Shown: positions 5,158-12,127 of the stretch, piece after piece
Layout of the letters: the number at the start of each line of letters is the position of its first letter
How positions within the stretch are numbered: the stretch's first letter is position 1
Virus record (IMG/VR): IMGVR_UViG_3300010388_000138
Span: 1 to 37,222 of that record
From: a virus
Direction: 5' to 3' (one strand)
Length of the DNA: 37,222 nt
Translations under genes and position numbers: made by a program
Notes under the pieces: model-generated
Told to the model about the DNA's origin: nothing
What the model saw: only the letters and a program-made list of their open reading frames with translations
The model's database searches: none

Positions 5158-7067
5158 TTTCCGTATCTCTCTAATGTTGAAACACCAACAGCTAACGGTA
5201 AGCCTTCTGCCCAAGCAGGCGCGCTACACATCACCGTTTCCAAGTCTTGCGCGGCGCTTTCCGCGTCTTCTTTTTTCACTTCTAAGACGATTTCATCGTG
5301 AACATGAAGCACGACAGTATGCCCGATTCGACGCAACGCGTCACGAAGTAAATCGTTAGCAATCGCTTGTGTAATATTCTCACAAGCAAGTCCAGCCCAC
5401 AGCCTAGCTCGCGGCCATTCGACTGCATCAGCAGCGGGTTTCCACGCCGCTTTAGCGTAAGATACGCTACCATCTTCAATATACGCTGACGGGTAACACA
5501 GCACCCGACCCGAAGGCAGGGCGTACCACAAATTCACACCGTCAAACAGATACGTCACGCGCCCAGCGCTAAACTCACGTCCTTTGTGACGCATGGCGCA
5601 CATATACGCCCGCTCAAGCTCACCCCAGTATTGCACCGCCCAAGTATTACTGCGACGCCACGCGTCAACCGTGCGCTTAGCCTCCGCTTCAGGCAGTGAG
5701 ATACCATAGGCTTTGCCCATCGCGCCAAACGCGCCAGCGCCCCCCATATAGCCGCACGACAGAATAGCCACTTTACCAATTTGGCGTTGGTCAGGTGTGA
5801 TGGCGTCCATCGGACGGTTAAAGATACCTGCCGCAGCGCGAATGTAGATGTCCTCTCCTGTGCGGAACACGTCAAGCACGTCTTCACTGCCATGCTGCAA
5901 ACTTGCCCAAGGCGTCACACGCGCTTCGATACCTGCCCAATCTGCTACCACGAACACGTTTCCGTCAGACGGCATCAGCGCAGGGCGAAGCATACCTTTC
6001 AGAACGTCCGTCACGCGCTTGCCATGCACTGGAACGATGTTACGTCCCACAACCATATCATCACGCACTCGCTGTGGCTCTTTGGCACATTTACGCGTGA
6101 AGTTATGCACCTGCGCACCATACGATGACGCTCGACCAGTTGCACTGCCCCCATTAAACACAAACGCGCCACGCACACGGTGGTCTTCTAAGTCAGCAAG
6201 GTAAAGCAAACGGTTAAATTTAGCAACAGACGATGCCCACAAGTCATCAGCGCACTGAATTACCTCACCGACGCGCGGTGGGATTTCTTCAGGGTCGTCC
6301 ATCAGCATTAGATTAGCGCGAACGCTTTTATCGATGGAATACTTCTCACCGTTCCACATCAGCTCACGCGCGGCAGGGCCGACACGCTCAAGCACCCACT
6401 CACGCATCTTAGGTGAACGAACGGACTTAATTGCCCCGTCCGTTAGCTCCACGACACGCGATTGGATTTCCTCAAGCTCAACACTGGCGTAACGCATTGC
6501 GGCGCGGCACAGGTCAACGTCCACCAAAACACCCGCGTCGTTAATGCGCTCATTGACGTGATAATCCGCAAGCTCGTCATCAGTCAACTGACGCAGTGCC
6601 GTAGACACTGCTCGCATAGTCCGCACGTCTTGACGGCAATACTCAATTAGCTCAGGTAGCAATTTGGTGTTGAATGGTGGAGTGCAGCACTGCTTGACTA
6701 GCATCTTGCCACGATGGTCTTTGCGCATCTCGCTAGAGATAGCACGACCAACGTCTTCAAGACTGCCCGGAAGACAATTAGCGCGGGCTTGCACAGCCGT
6801 GCAGTAAAACTGCTCTAGCTTAAAGTCTATCTGAAGAACGTACCAAAAGATTAGCCGCTCAAAGGCGGCGTTATGGGCGCGTATCTGACCCGTGTAGTTG
6901 CGCACGTCATCGGGGAACGGCAAGTCAGGCATCCATGTTTGCACATCACCGTCATCGAAAGCGTAGCACATACACAGCACGTCAGTAGTCAGGTCTTGCG
7001 CGTAATTGTAGACGCCGTGTTTTGGCAGGTCACATTCGCTTCTTGTTTCAAAGTCAATATATAGCAT
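5154..7067 (-). CDS. Family A DNA polymerase with 3'-5' exonuclease
   Basis: This 637-aa replicative polymerase is of the Pol I type without a 5' nuclease. Exonuclease motifs are IDFET (Asp5, Glu7), HNAAFE (65-70) and EYCRQD (142-147). Polymerase motif A is ADWAGIEARV (Asp376), motif B is RQIGKVAILSCGY (Arg428, Lys432, Tyr440), and motif C is HDE (590-592). All expected catalytic residues are present. The family is typical of phages that carry DUF2815 and DUF2800 partners, as here. The ATG follows immediately on a T7 tract ending a GC hairpin, and the strong Shine-Dalgarno lies upstream of that hairpin (see the 7068-7101 element), so output may be set by RNA structure. The stop overlaps the primase start. 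Confidence 0.95.
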   Translation of the reverse strand: MLYIDFETRSECDLPKHGVYNYAQDLTTDVLCMCYAFDDGDVQTWMPDLPFPDDVRNYTGQIRAHNAAFERLIFWYVLQIDFKLEQFYCTAVQARANCLPGSLEDVGRAISSEMRKDHRGKMLVKQCCTPPFNTKLLPELIEYCRQDVRTMRAVSTALRQLTDDELADYHVNERINDAGVLVDVDLCRAAMRYASVELEEIQSRVVELTDGAIKSVRSPKMREWVLERVGPAARELMWNGEKYSIDKSVRANLMLMDDPEEIPPRVGEVIQCADDLWASSVAKFNRLLYLADLEDHRVRGAFVFNGGSATGRASSYGAQVHNFTRKCAKEPQRVRDDMVVGRNIVPVHGKRVTDVLKGMLRPALMPSDGNVFVVADWAGIEARVTPWASLQHGSEDVLDVFRTGEDIYIRAAAGIFNRPMDAITPDQRQIGKVAILSCGYMGGAGAFGAMGKAYGISLPEAEAKRTVDAWRRSNTWAVQYWGELERAYMCAMRHKGREFSAGRVTYLFDGVNLWYALPSGRVLCYPSAYIEDGSVSYAKAAWKPAADAVEWPRARLWAGLACENITQAIANDLLRDALRRIGHTVVLHVHDEIVLEVKKEDAESAAQDLETVMCSAPAWAEGLPLAVGVSTLERYGK

Positions 7068-7101
7068 AAAAAAAGGCGGCCTTTCAGCCGCCCCTCTCCT
7101 T
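7068..7101 (-). promoter_or_regulatory. SD-hairpin-ATG element (terminator-like) in front of the polymerase gene
   Basis: Reading the minus strand: AAGGAGAGG (7101-7093), then GGCGGC (7092-7087), loop TGAAAG, GCCGCC (7080-7075), TTTTTTT (7074-7068), then ATG at 7067. The stem plus U7 is a textbook intrinsic terminator. The perfect SD is about 29 bases from the ATG in linear distance, but about 10 if the hairpin is folded. It could attenuate transcription, bridge the SD to the start as reported for T4 gene 25, or both. Confidence 0.7.
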
Positions 7102-7106
7102 ATCGG

Positions 7107-7745
7107 TTATGCGCGTCTGCGGCGGGTGGTAGGCGCTTCATCCTCGACAGCTTCTTCTTTTGGTGCAGGTTCACCGTCTAGGCTAATCCACTCCACGATG
7201 TCAAACATTGGTGTGTAAATACGCCCGTAGGCTTTGTGTTGATAATGTTCTTTGCCCAAAGAAACAACTGCAACAGGCTTTGTTTGGTCTGTTTCAACTT
7301 GGTTGGCTATGTTGACAGCTAGTGTTTGCACTGCGCGTTTACCGCCAACGCTAGTCACTGTGTAGCGTACTTCTTCACCTTTGTCTTCGCCATCAATACA
7401 TTTAAGCGAAAACCCGACTTGCGTTTCCCAACCACGTTTAGCAGCGGCAGGCGCAGGGTCTAGCTGTGGCAATGGCTCAGTGACGCTGACCATTTTTTCA
7501 CCTAATACTTCACCTTCACCCCACGCAATAAAACCATGCGTAAAGCTGAACGGATTAACTGCCCAAATGCTGTCATTGTCTACTTCAGTTTCTGACGCGC
7601 CATATACCCAATGGCCTGTTCTATCCATTTTAAGTATAGTGACGCCGCCAGCCGTGCTGGTGTCGGTTTGAAGGTTGCGAAGCGCAGATGAAATTGAATT
7701 TACTGCTGGAAGGTTGGCGTTGCCAAATACGGTTAATGATGTCAT
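7107..7745 (-). CDS. DUF2815-type single-stranded DNA-binding protein
   Basis: The 212-aa product resembles the DUF2815 family, which is encoded beside phage family A polymerases and is thought to act as an SSB-like protein with an OB fold. The features that fit are the N-terminal LTVFGNANLPAV, the beta-rich middle (VGFSLKCIDGE, residues about 100-130), a segment on holding a value over a surface for ssDNA (YGRIYTPMFDIVEW), and an acidic tail near the end (EEAVEDEAP) that ends in TTRRRRA rather than the classic acidic SSB tip. It starts at ATG 7745 with AAAGG about 9 bases upstream, 12 bases after the nuclease gene stop. It is followed by the hairpin element before the polymerase. Confidence 0.75.
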   Translation of the reverse strand: MTSLTVFGNANLPAVNSISSALRNLQTDTSTAGGVTILKMDRTGHWVYGASETEVDNDSIWAVNPFSFTHGFIAWGEGEVLGEKMVSVTEPLPQLDPAPAAAKRGWETQVGFSLKCIDGEDKGEEVRYTVTSVGGKRAVQTLAVNIANQVETDQTKPVAVVSLGKEHYQHKAYGRIYTPMFDIVEWISLDGEPAPKEEAVEDEAPTTRRRRA

Positions 7746-7757
7746 TTTAATTTACCT

Positions 7758-8876
7758 TTAAAGTTTATTGAGGGCATTTGTTAATTGCTGCCCGATTAAT
7801 AAGACAGTAGGGCGGGGGTCACTTTCGTGCGCCATCGTACTGCCAGAAGATACTACTGCGACAACATCTGTTGGCATAGGCAGTTTCAGAACCTTTAATT
7901 TCTTCTCTGCCTGCGCCGGTGAAACTAATTTACTGTCATAGATGTCATCATTTGTTAGACCAAGCGCCAAAAGCGATTCTATTGCTTCTGACTCATTAGT
8001 CCATTTTCTTGTCCCACGTTTTGCAACCAATTTGTAGTTAGGGACAGGTTTGCCCGCTTCAAGCATTTGAAACGCAAGCGCTCTCAAATCGGTAATCCAT
8101 TGATCCAGAATCTCTGCCTGTTGTAAATAGTTTGCAATAGAATCTGCATCAATATTATCAAGCGACGCCTGCAACGCTCTATCCACCTCACCTGTCATTA
8201 GAGGGCAAGTTGGTTTAGCTGCGCACCACTTGCAGTGCTTACCGCTAGCTAACGGCGCGTCAGGTGCATCAGACAAATCGATAGCCTTCTTAAGTGTATT
8301 TTCAAACTCTCTAATGCGCTTGAAGGTGGTTTTCCAGCGCTTGACCGACGGGGGCTGAACAATCACAAGCTCAATAGACGCCGCGCCATCAAATACCCAT
8401 TCTAGCCCTTTTGTGCGCATAGCGGCGGCAGCGTAGAACATGAGCTGTTCGTTCTCCTCTACTTCAACGCTAACGCCACTGCCAAACTTCCAATCAAGGA
8501 TAACAGCGCGGTCACCCAGTCTGCCAATGAGGTCAACGCTACCAAACACGTCAGGCAAGAAGTCACCGTAGCTAACATTAGCTTCAACAGTAAATTCCAT
8601 CGACTTAGATGGGTCAATTTCATCAAGCGCCGCCAACGCCGGTTCAATCTTTTCTTTTGCAAGCTCAGTTGTCATATCAATGCCAGCATAAGACAAACTG
8701 TAAATGTTGAAGTTATCTTCAGTCAATAACTTTTCCATTGCAAGGTGGCAAAGCGTGCCTTCATCGGCAAACGATGACGACGGTTTAGGCGGCATTTGTT
8801 GCACCAACTTTACGCTGGCAGGGCAGGCAATAACACGTTTGGCGGTGCTACCGCCGGCGATACTTGAATGGCTCAT
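7758..8876 (-). CDS. DUF2800-type PD-(D/E)XK nuclease with probable 4Fe-4S cluster
   Basis: The 372-aa product has the RecB/Cas4-like nuclease arrangement. Asp115 (GSVD) and Asp128-x-Lys130 (ILDWKFG) form the metal site. Cys18 together with Cys215, Cys218 and Cys224 (HCKWCAAKPTC) fits an AddB-type iron-sulfur cluster. Glu39 (DEGT) matches the conserved early acidic residue. The DUF2800 family sits in the same module as DUF2815 and polymerase A in many phages and is thought to act in recombination or DNA end processing; its exact substrate is not established. The start ATG 8876 overlaps the stop of the 53-aa gene upstream (ATGA). Confidence 0.85.
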   Translation of the reverse strand: MSHSSIAGGSTAKRVIACPASVKLVQQMPPKPSSSFADEGTLCHLAMEKLLTEDNFNIYSLSYAGIDMTTELAKEKIEPALAALDEIDPSKSMEFTVEANVSYGDFLPDVFGSVDLIGRLGDRAVILDWKFGSGVSVEVEENEQLMFYAAAAMRTKGLEWVFDGAASIELVIVQPPSVKRWKTTFKRIREFENTLKKAIDLSDAPDAPLASGKHCKWCAAKPTCPLMTGEVDRALQASLDNIDADSIANYLQQAEILDQWITDLRALAFQMLEAGKPVPNYKLVAKRGTRKWTNESEAIESLLALGLTNDDIYDSKLVSPAQAEKKLKVLKLPMPTDVVAVVSSGSTMAHESDPRPTVLLIGQQLTNALNKL

Positions 8877-9034
8877 TTTGTTTCTCCTCGTAGTTCATCA
8901 GCTTTTTCTTTAAGTCTGTCGATTCTATCTAGCAATGTTTCGTCCAGTGGTTTTATCTCACTTAACCCTGCAATCGCTAAATCAAGTAGCACTAAAAATT
9001 CAGCAGTCGCATTGATTCGAGTTTCATCTTTCAT
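8873..9034 (-). CDS. Small acidic helical protein (53 aa), first gene of the replication operon
   Basis: ATG at 9034 has a good ribosome site (AGAGGA, 8 bases away), and the TGA overlaps the DUF2800 start as ATGA. The product is rich in Glu, Asp, Lys and Leu and is probably two helices (residues 8-24 and 31-50), with no cysteines and no membrane segment. I recognise no family. Position as leader gene of the replication operon, right at the divergent promoter, suggests an early role, perhaps as an accessory or regulatory factor. The gene-structure evidence is good; the function is unknown. Confidence 0.7.
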   Translation of the reverse strand: MKDETRINATAEFLVLLDLAIAGLSEIKPLDETLLDRIDRLKEKADELRGETK

Positions 9035-9117
9035 TTCTTTTCCTCTAATTGTTTAAAGAGATTGCAGTATATCAAAAAAAGTTTGCAAAGAAAAGTTTGC
9101 AATGATAAACTTTAGCC
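9035..9117. promoter_or_regulatory. Divergent promoter/operator region
   Basis: The only non-coding DNA between the leftward replication operon and the rightward block. Rightward: TTGCAA (9083-9088), 17 bases, TAAACT (9106-9111). Leftward: an extended -10 TGATATACT on the minus strand (9074-9066). AAAGTTTGCAA occurs twice (9078-9088, 9092-9102), and AAAGTTT/AAACTTT (9092-9098, 9107-9113) is an inverted repeat overlapping the rightward -10. A single regulator could therefore control both arms. The matches to consensus are partial. Confidence 0.55.
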
Positions 9118-9393
9118 ATGTTAGAAAAAGACGTTGAAAAATACTTAGTAAAAGTCGTCAAAGAGCTTGGCGGCAAATCATATAAGTTCACCTCTCCAGC
9201 GTGTCGGGGAGTGGCAGATAGAATCGTGTGTCTACCAAATGGGACTACATGGTTTATTGAGCTTAAAACCGCAGGCGGCAGTCTGTCAGCACTGCAAAAA
9301 GTCTTTGCATCAGATATGAGCAAACTTAATCAAAAGTACGCTTGCCTCTGGAGCAAAGAAGACATTAATAGTTGGAGAGAGAACAATGATTGA
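9118..9393 (+). CDS. VRR-NUC domain nuclease
   Basis: The 91-aa product is a single VRR-NUC domain (PD-(D/E)XK superfamily). Catalytic pattern: GVADRI with Asp34, IELK with Glu48 and Lys50, and Gln60 in the following helix (SLSALQ). Stand-alone phage VRR-NUC proteins are thought to cut branched DNA such as Holliday junctions. Length is typical. There is no Shine-Dalgarno before ATG 9118, and the predicted -10 ends at 9111, so the transcript may begin at or near the start codon (leaderless). It is first in the rightward block; the next gene starts within its last codons. Confidence 0.85.
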   Translation: MLEKDVEKYLVKVVKELGGKSYKFTSPACRGVADRIVCLPNGTTWFIELKTAGGSLSALQKVFASDMSKLNQKYACLWSKEDINSWRENND

Positions 9394-9553
9394 ATTTGTA
9401 CAACCAATGATTGAATTTTTACAGTACCTTGATGAAAGCAATTTGACATACCTTATTATGCTGTTTTGTTTCTTGCTAATGGCGCGATTGCACCTTAATG
9501 CGCTAACTGAAATTGCACGTCTTCGCAAAATCATGAAGCAGGTGATGAAATGA
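9386..9553 (+). CDS. Small single-pass membrane protein (55 aa)
   Basis: ATG 9386 lies inside the end of the VRR-NUC gene, with GGAGAG 8 bases upstream; the stop overlaps the next start (ATGA). Residues about 19-36 (LTYLIMLFCFLLMA) form one membrane segment, followed by a basic helical tail (RLRKIMKQVMK). I recognise no family. It is one of several tiny membrane proteins in this early block; such proteins often affect host functions, but nothing in the sequence shows which. Confidence 0.65.
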   Translation: MIEFVQPMIEFLQYLDESNLTYLIMLFCFLLMARLHLNALTEIARLRKIMKQVMK

Positions 9554-9798
9554 GCGCAACTTTACTGCTTACATTAAGTTTCTTAACCGTCGACACCAAT
9601 ATCGACAAGCGAGGGCGCACAACTACGCATGAAGTGATTGCGTACACAAGCGTCGTAATACCGTACGACAACATGACTGCCTGCAACAACGCCAAACAAG
9701 AGTATAGCTTTGCAGTAGGCGCGTATCAAATGTTCAAGCGCCCTACGCGCATTATTAGCGCGATTTGCAATGATAGTAAAACGGGGGTGGTTGAATGA
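9550..9798 (+). CDS. Hypothetical protein with hydrophobic N-terminus (82 aa)
   Basis: It is coupled to both neighbours by ATGA overlaps (9550-9553 and 9795-9798). Residues 1-13 are hydrophobic but lack a basic n-region, so a secretion signal is uncertain. Two cysteines (in TACNNAK and AICNDSK) could form a disulfide if exported. The middle looks beta-rich. No family is recognised. Confidence 0.65.
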   Translation: MSATLLLTLSFLTVDTNIDKRGRTTTHEVIAYTSVVIPYDNMTACNNAKQEYSFAVGAYQMFKRPTRIISAICNDSKTGVVE

Positions 9799-9989
9799 CC
9801 GAAATAACTTTAAAAGCCTATTGTGAAGCGCATAACTGCTCGCGCTCAGGCATGGACTACCATATTCGTAAAATAGGGATATTTCCTATTGGCAGTATGC
9901 GTTTATCCGAAGCAGGCGCACCGACATTCTTGTGGAACGTTAAAGATTTAGACGAAGTTAAAAGTTTAATCAGAAGGAAAAGAAAATGA
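9795..9989 (+). CDS. Putative helix-turn-helix DNA-binding protein (64 aa)
   Basis: Residues 4-31 (TLKAYCEAHNCSRSGMDYH...IG) have the layout of a MerR/excisionase-like or phage replication-type winged helix: a first helix with an aliphatic core, a turn after Asn-Cys-Ser, and a recognition helix with Arg and Tyr. The C-terminus is a helix ending in RRKRK. It might regulate phage promoters or act in replication. It is coupled to the gene before (ATGA) and to the gene after (9986). Family assignment is tentative. Confidence 0.6.
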   Translation: MTEITLKAYCEAHNCSRSGMDYHIRKIGIFPIGSMRLSEAGAPTFLWNVKDLDEVKSLIRRKRK

Positions 9990-10186
9990 AAAACGACCTT
10001 ATATATATCGCTATTGGCGCGTTCTTGATTGGCGTTATTGCATCAACGCTGACAATATACGCCACACATAGACATTATTACGAAATCACCAAGACAACAA
10101 TTGGAGAGTTTATTATCCATGACGGGCGCATCTACTCAGTGTATGAAATGGAGCGCAACATTCGTGGGGAGATGGTAGCAAAATGA
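9986..10186 (+). CDS. Small single-pass membrane protein (66 aa)
   Basis: ATGA overlap with the preceding gene and AAGGAAAAGA as ribosome site. Residues about 5-26 (LIYIAIGAFLIGVIASTLTIYA) form a clear membrane segment. The rest is soluble and contains FIIHDGRIYSVYEME, a pattern common in small phage membrane proteins of unknown role. The stop overlaps the next start (ATGA, 10183). Confidence 0.65.
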   Translation: MKNDLIYIAIGAFLIGVIASTLTIYATHRHYYEITKTTIGEFIIHDGRIYSVYEMERNIRGEMVAK

Positions 10187-10317
10187 CTAAAGAAGAATTA
10201 TACAAGCGCCTAACAATGGCACAAAAGAACAAAAAGGAGCTGAAAAAAATTAAACTTCAACTCCTCAAAGAAATCGAGCAGTTGAAGTTGATGCTGAGAG
10301 CATTGGAGGAAGGGTAA
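10183..10317 (+). CDS. Small coiled-coil protein (44 aa)
   Basis: ATG 10183 overlaps the preceding stop; TAA 10315-10317 overlaps the next ATG. The whole product is a charged helix rich in Lys, Glu and Leu (LKKIKLQLLKEIEQL), compatible with a coiled coil. No family is recognised. Its reality is supported by strict coupling on both sides. Confidence 0.55.
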   Translation: MTKEELYKRLTMAQKNKKELKKIKLQLLKEIEQLKLMLRALEEG

Positions 10318-10394
10318 TGGAAATTGATGATGTTGCAGCGCTCATGTTTTACATTGGCGTACTATCTTTAACGGGGTTATGGCTATGTCATTAG
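10317..10394 (+). CDS. Tiny hydrophobic peptide (25 aa)
   Basis: The ATG is the A of the preceding TAA (TAATG), with GGAGGAAGGG just upstream, a strong ribosome site. The peptide has an acidic start (MEIDD) and a hydrophobic stretch (residues 6-24, including FYIGVLSLTGLWL) able to span a membrane. It overlaps the next gene (start 10385). It is short, but the ribosome site is among the best in the block. Confidence 0.5.
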   Translation: MEIDDVAALMFYIGVLSLTGLWLCH

Positions 10395-10543
10395 TTAAGC
10401 CTGTAGCTCCAGTATCACCTGCACCAACAGCCGTTGATTGTAAGCATGACCACTGGCGCGTATATAATAGCCTTGGCTACCGCGAGTGTGACCGGTGCAA
10501 AGAACAAAGACCCATTTTTAACGACATAAGACATCAAAGATGA
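10385..10543 (+). CDS. Small zinc-finger-like protein (52 aa)
   Basis: ATG 10385 lies within the end of the previous frame, and the TGA overlaps the next ATG (10540). After a Pro-rich start (PVAPVSPAPT) come Cys and His residues in a metal-binding spacing: DCKHDHW followed by ECDRCKEQRP. A CxH...CxxC set would bind one zinc. Related small Cys/His proteins of unknown role are common in phages. Possible nucleic-acid or protein binding is inferred. Confidence 0.6.
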   Translation: MSLVKPVAPVSPAPTAVDCKHDHWRVYNSLGYRECDRCKEQRPIFNDIRHQR

Positions 10544-10776
10544 ACATTTCACAAATATTCATAGGGTTGTCACCCTTCTTAAAAGACAGATTTACAAGCG
10601 AAGTATTTACGCTTGGGCTTATTAACGAGCTAAACGAACAGCGCTTTCGTGCTAGATGCCGACGCCTGATACGTCAGCACAACGGCGAAACGCGCAAACT
10701 ATACAAAGCACTAAACAACTTATCCTTTAGTGACAGATTACGATTTTTTGATGTGGTGAGTGGACATGAAGGATAA
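10540..10776 (+). CDS. Hypothetical basic helical protein (78 aa)
   Basis: The start is coupled to the previous stop (ATGA). The product is predicted mostly helical and basic (RFRARCRRLIRQH at about residues 36-48), followed by a helical LYKALNNLSFSDRLRFFDVV. No family is recognised. It overlaps the next gene by 11 bases. Confidence 0.6.
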   Translation: MNISQIFIGLSPFLKDRFTSEVFTLGLINELNEQRFRARCRRLIRQHNGETRKLYKALNNLSFSDRLRFFDVVSGHEG

Positions 10777-11353
10777 AGATTTAGAAATAATAAGAGCAGC
10801 GGTAAAGTACAACAGTACAACCGGTAACTTTTACAAAGGCGGCGCATCTACGCCTGCTGCGCTTAACTGGAAAAACAAAAACGCAACAATCAACGTTAAA
10901 AAAAATGGGCTGCACTCTAACTTTTCAGCATGGAAGGTTGCCGTGTTTTTAGCCTACGGTTGGTACCCTGCGCAGGCAGACGCGGTAGAGTATTTAGATG
11001 GCAACCCAACTAACCTACGCATTAGCAATATCAGAGTTGTTAAAACATCTGAAGACGAAATGACCATGATTGACTTCTGCGACGAAAACGACTTGCGGTA
11101 CCCTAGCGTGTCAGCGCTTATGCGCGGTGAGCCGTTTACTCGCAGAGTAGTAAACGGGTATTCAAGAGCGTATTTTAGCAAGAGATTACTAGAAACAAAT
11201 TGCGCTAAATTACTTGCTAAGAAAATTCGCGATGAAGAAATAAGAGAAAAGCCTAAAAAACGGCCAATGGGCAGACGCCGAAATGAACACTTTATGGAAT
11301 TCTTGAGAACGCACACTATCGTGCCTAAAGGTTGGGAGATGACATTATGCTAA
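10766..11353 (+). CDS. Degenerate HNH-fold DNA-binding protein (195 aa)
   Basis: Residues about 10-92 follow the layout of phage HNH endonucleases (Y-x2-TG-x-FY...AWKVAVFLAYGWYP...VEYLDGNPTNLRISNIRVV), which normally read AHR-LAW...GxWP...DHIDGxxxNNRxxNLR. The key residues differ: the AHR histidine is replaced (AWK), and the catalytic Asp-His is Glu75-Tyr76. The domain is therefore probably inactive as a nuclease but may still bind DNA. Residues 100-195 are basic, with KPKKRPMGRRR near 162-172, and are not recognised. I prefer ATG 10766 over an upstream GTG at 10760. A regulator or accessory protein derived from a homing nuclease is the likeliest reading. Confidence 0.6.
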   Translation: MKDKDLEIIRAAVKYNSTTGNFYKGGASTPAALNWKNKNATINVKKNGLHSNFSAWKVAVFLAYGWYPAQADAVEYLDGNPTNLRISNIRVVKTSEDEMTMIDFCDENDLRYPSVSALMRGEPFTRRVVNGYSRAYFSKRLLETNCAKLLAKKIRDEEIREKPKKRPMGRRRNEHFMEFLRTHTIVPKGWEMTLC

Positions 11354-11586
11354 AAGGCGACTCAGTACACGCAGGCGACCCAGTAGACGCGCCAGCGCAT
11401 TATCAAGGTGACAAGATGCAGTGCATCGACGCAATGCAAGCAATGCTAAGTGTTGATGAATTTAGAGGGTATCTGCGCGGTAATGTTTTTAAGTACCAAT
11501 GGCGATTTAGAGAAAAGAACGGGCTTGAAGATTTGCGCAAAGCACGGTGGTATTTAGACAGGCTAATCAAATTGGAGAATTTCTAA
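11347..11586 (+). CDS. DUF3310 protein (79 aa)
   Basis: Residues about 10-76 match the DUF3310 (SaV-like) pattern closely: DPVDAPAHYQG, then CIDAM, GYLRGNVFKYQWR and KNGLEDLRKARWYLDRLI. It is a small soluble protein found in many phages, usually near replication or nucleotide genes, and its function is unknown. The start at ATG 11347 overlaps the preceding stop and has GGGAG 8 bases upstream. Its stop overlaps the next start (TAATG). Confidence 0.85.
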   Translation: MLKGDSVHAGDPVDAPAHYQGDKMQCIDAMQAMLSVDEFRGYLRGNVFKYQWRFREKNGLEDLRKARWYLDRLIKLENF

Positions 11587-11747
11587 TGTACGCATTTAAA
11601 GGCTATCCAGTAGACCAAGACCCAACCATCAAAGCGCTACGCGGCGAGGACATGGAAAACTACATGAATTTGCTCAAATGGCTAGACACCGTGCCGTTTA
11701 TCCCCTTGAAGGTAAGCGACATCGTGCTGCCTTGGCGGGATAGATGA
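11586..11747 (+). CDS. Hypothetical protein (53 aa)
   Basis: ATG 11586 is the A of the DUF3310 stop (TAATG), with GGAG upstream. The product is a small acidic soluble protein with YAFKGYPVDQDPTIKAL at the N-terminus and LPWRDR at the end. No family is recognised. The TGA overlaps the next start. Confidence 0.6.
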   Translation: MYAFKGYPVDQDPTIKALRGEDMENYMNLLKWLDTVPFIPLKVSDIVLPWRDR

Positions 11748-12127
11748 AACCAAAGCTCAAAACGATGAATGGGGTGTGGATATGCTACACCCCTTGCTGC
11801 TCCATTCCAATGATGGCAGACCACCCCAAAACGGCGTATTTAAGATGGAAATTTATCAATGCTAAGACCCAATCAGATAGAGGCTGTTGCCTTTTTGAGC
11901 CAAATAGACAAAGGAATGATTCTTGCCCCCGTAGGGGCAGGGAAAACAGCAATAACACTGACAGCCATGACAGAGGCGCTCGACACGGGCAGAGTACGCC
12001 GGTTCTTAGTGATAGCACCAAAGCGTGTCTGCACGGATGTGTGGACGATAGAGCCAGCGAAGTGGGCGCCAAGTCTGACCGTATCTATCGCCGTTGGCTC
12101 TTACGCGCAGCGGCTGAACGCGTTTAA
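11744..12127 (+). CDS. Small phage protein whose frame runs deep into the helicase gene
   Basis: ATG 11744 overlaps the preceding stop (ATGA). The first 40 residues (MNGVWICYTPCC...PKTAYLRWK) resemble a small phage protein of about 40-60 aa with a pattern of a short beta hairpin followed by T/A-x-A-Y-x-W. The frame does not stop there but continues 84 codons inside the helicase gene in another frame, giving a Cys/Arg/Ser-rich tail that looks like read-through of a foreign frame. Either the natural stop was lost by mutation or the frame is only coding at its start. I would trust 11744 to about 11860. Confidence 0.45.
   Translation: MKPKLKTMNGVWICYTPCCSIPMMADHPKTAYLRWKFINAKTQSDRGCCLFEPNRQRNDSCPRRGRENSNNTDSHDRGARHGQSTPVLSDSTKACLHGCVDDRASEVGAKSDRIYRRWLLRAAAERV

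Noticed and set aside
5781-6204. Overlapping plus-strand frames (115 and 118 codons) inside the polymerase gene
   Set aside because: They lie over conserved polymerase motifs on the other strand; neither has a ribosome site or family pattern.
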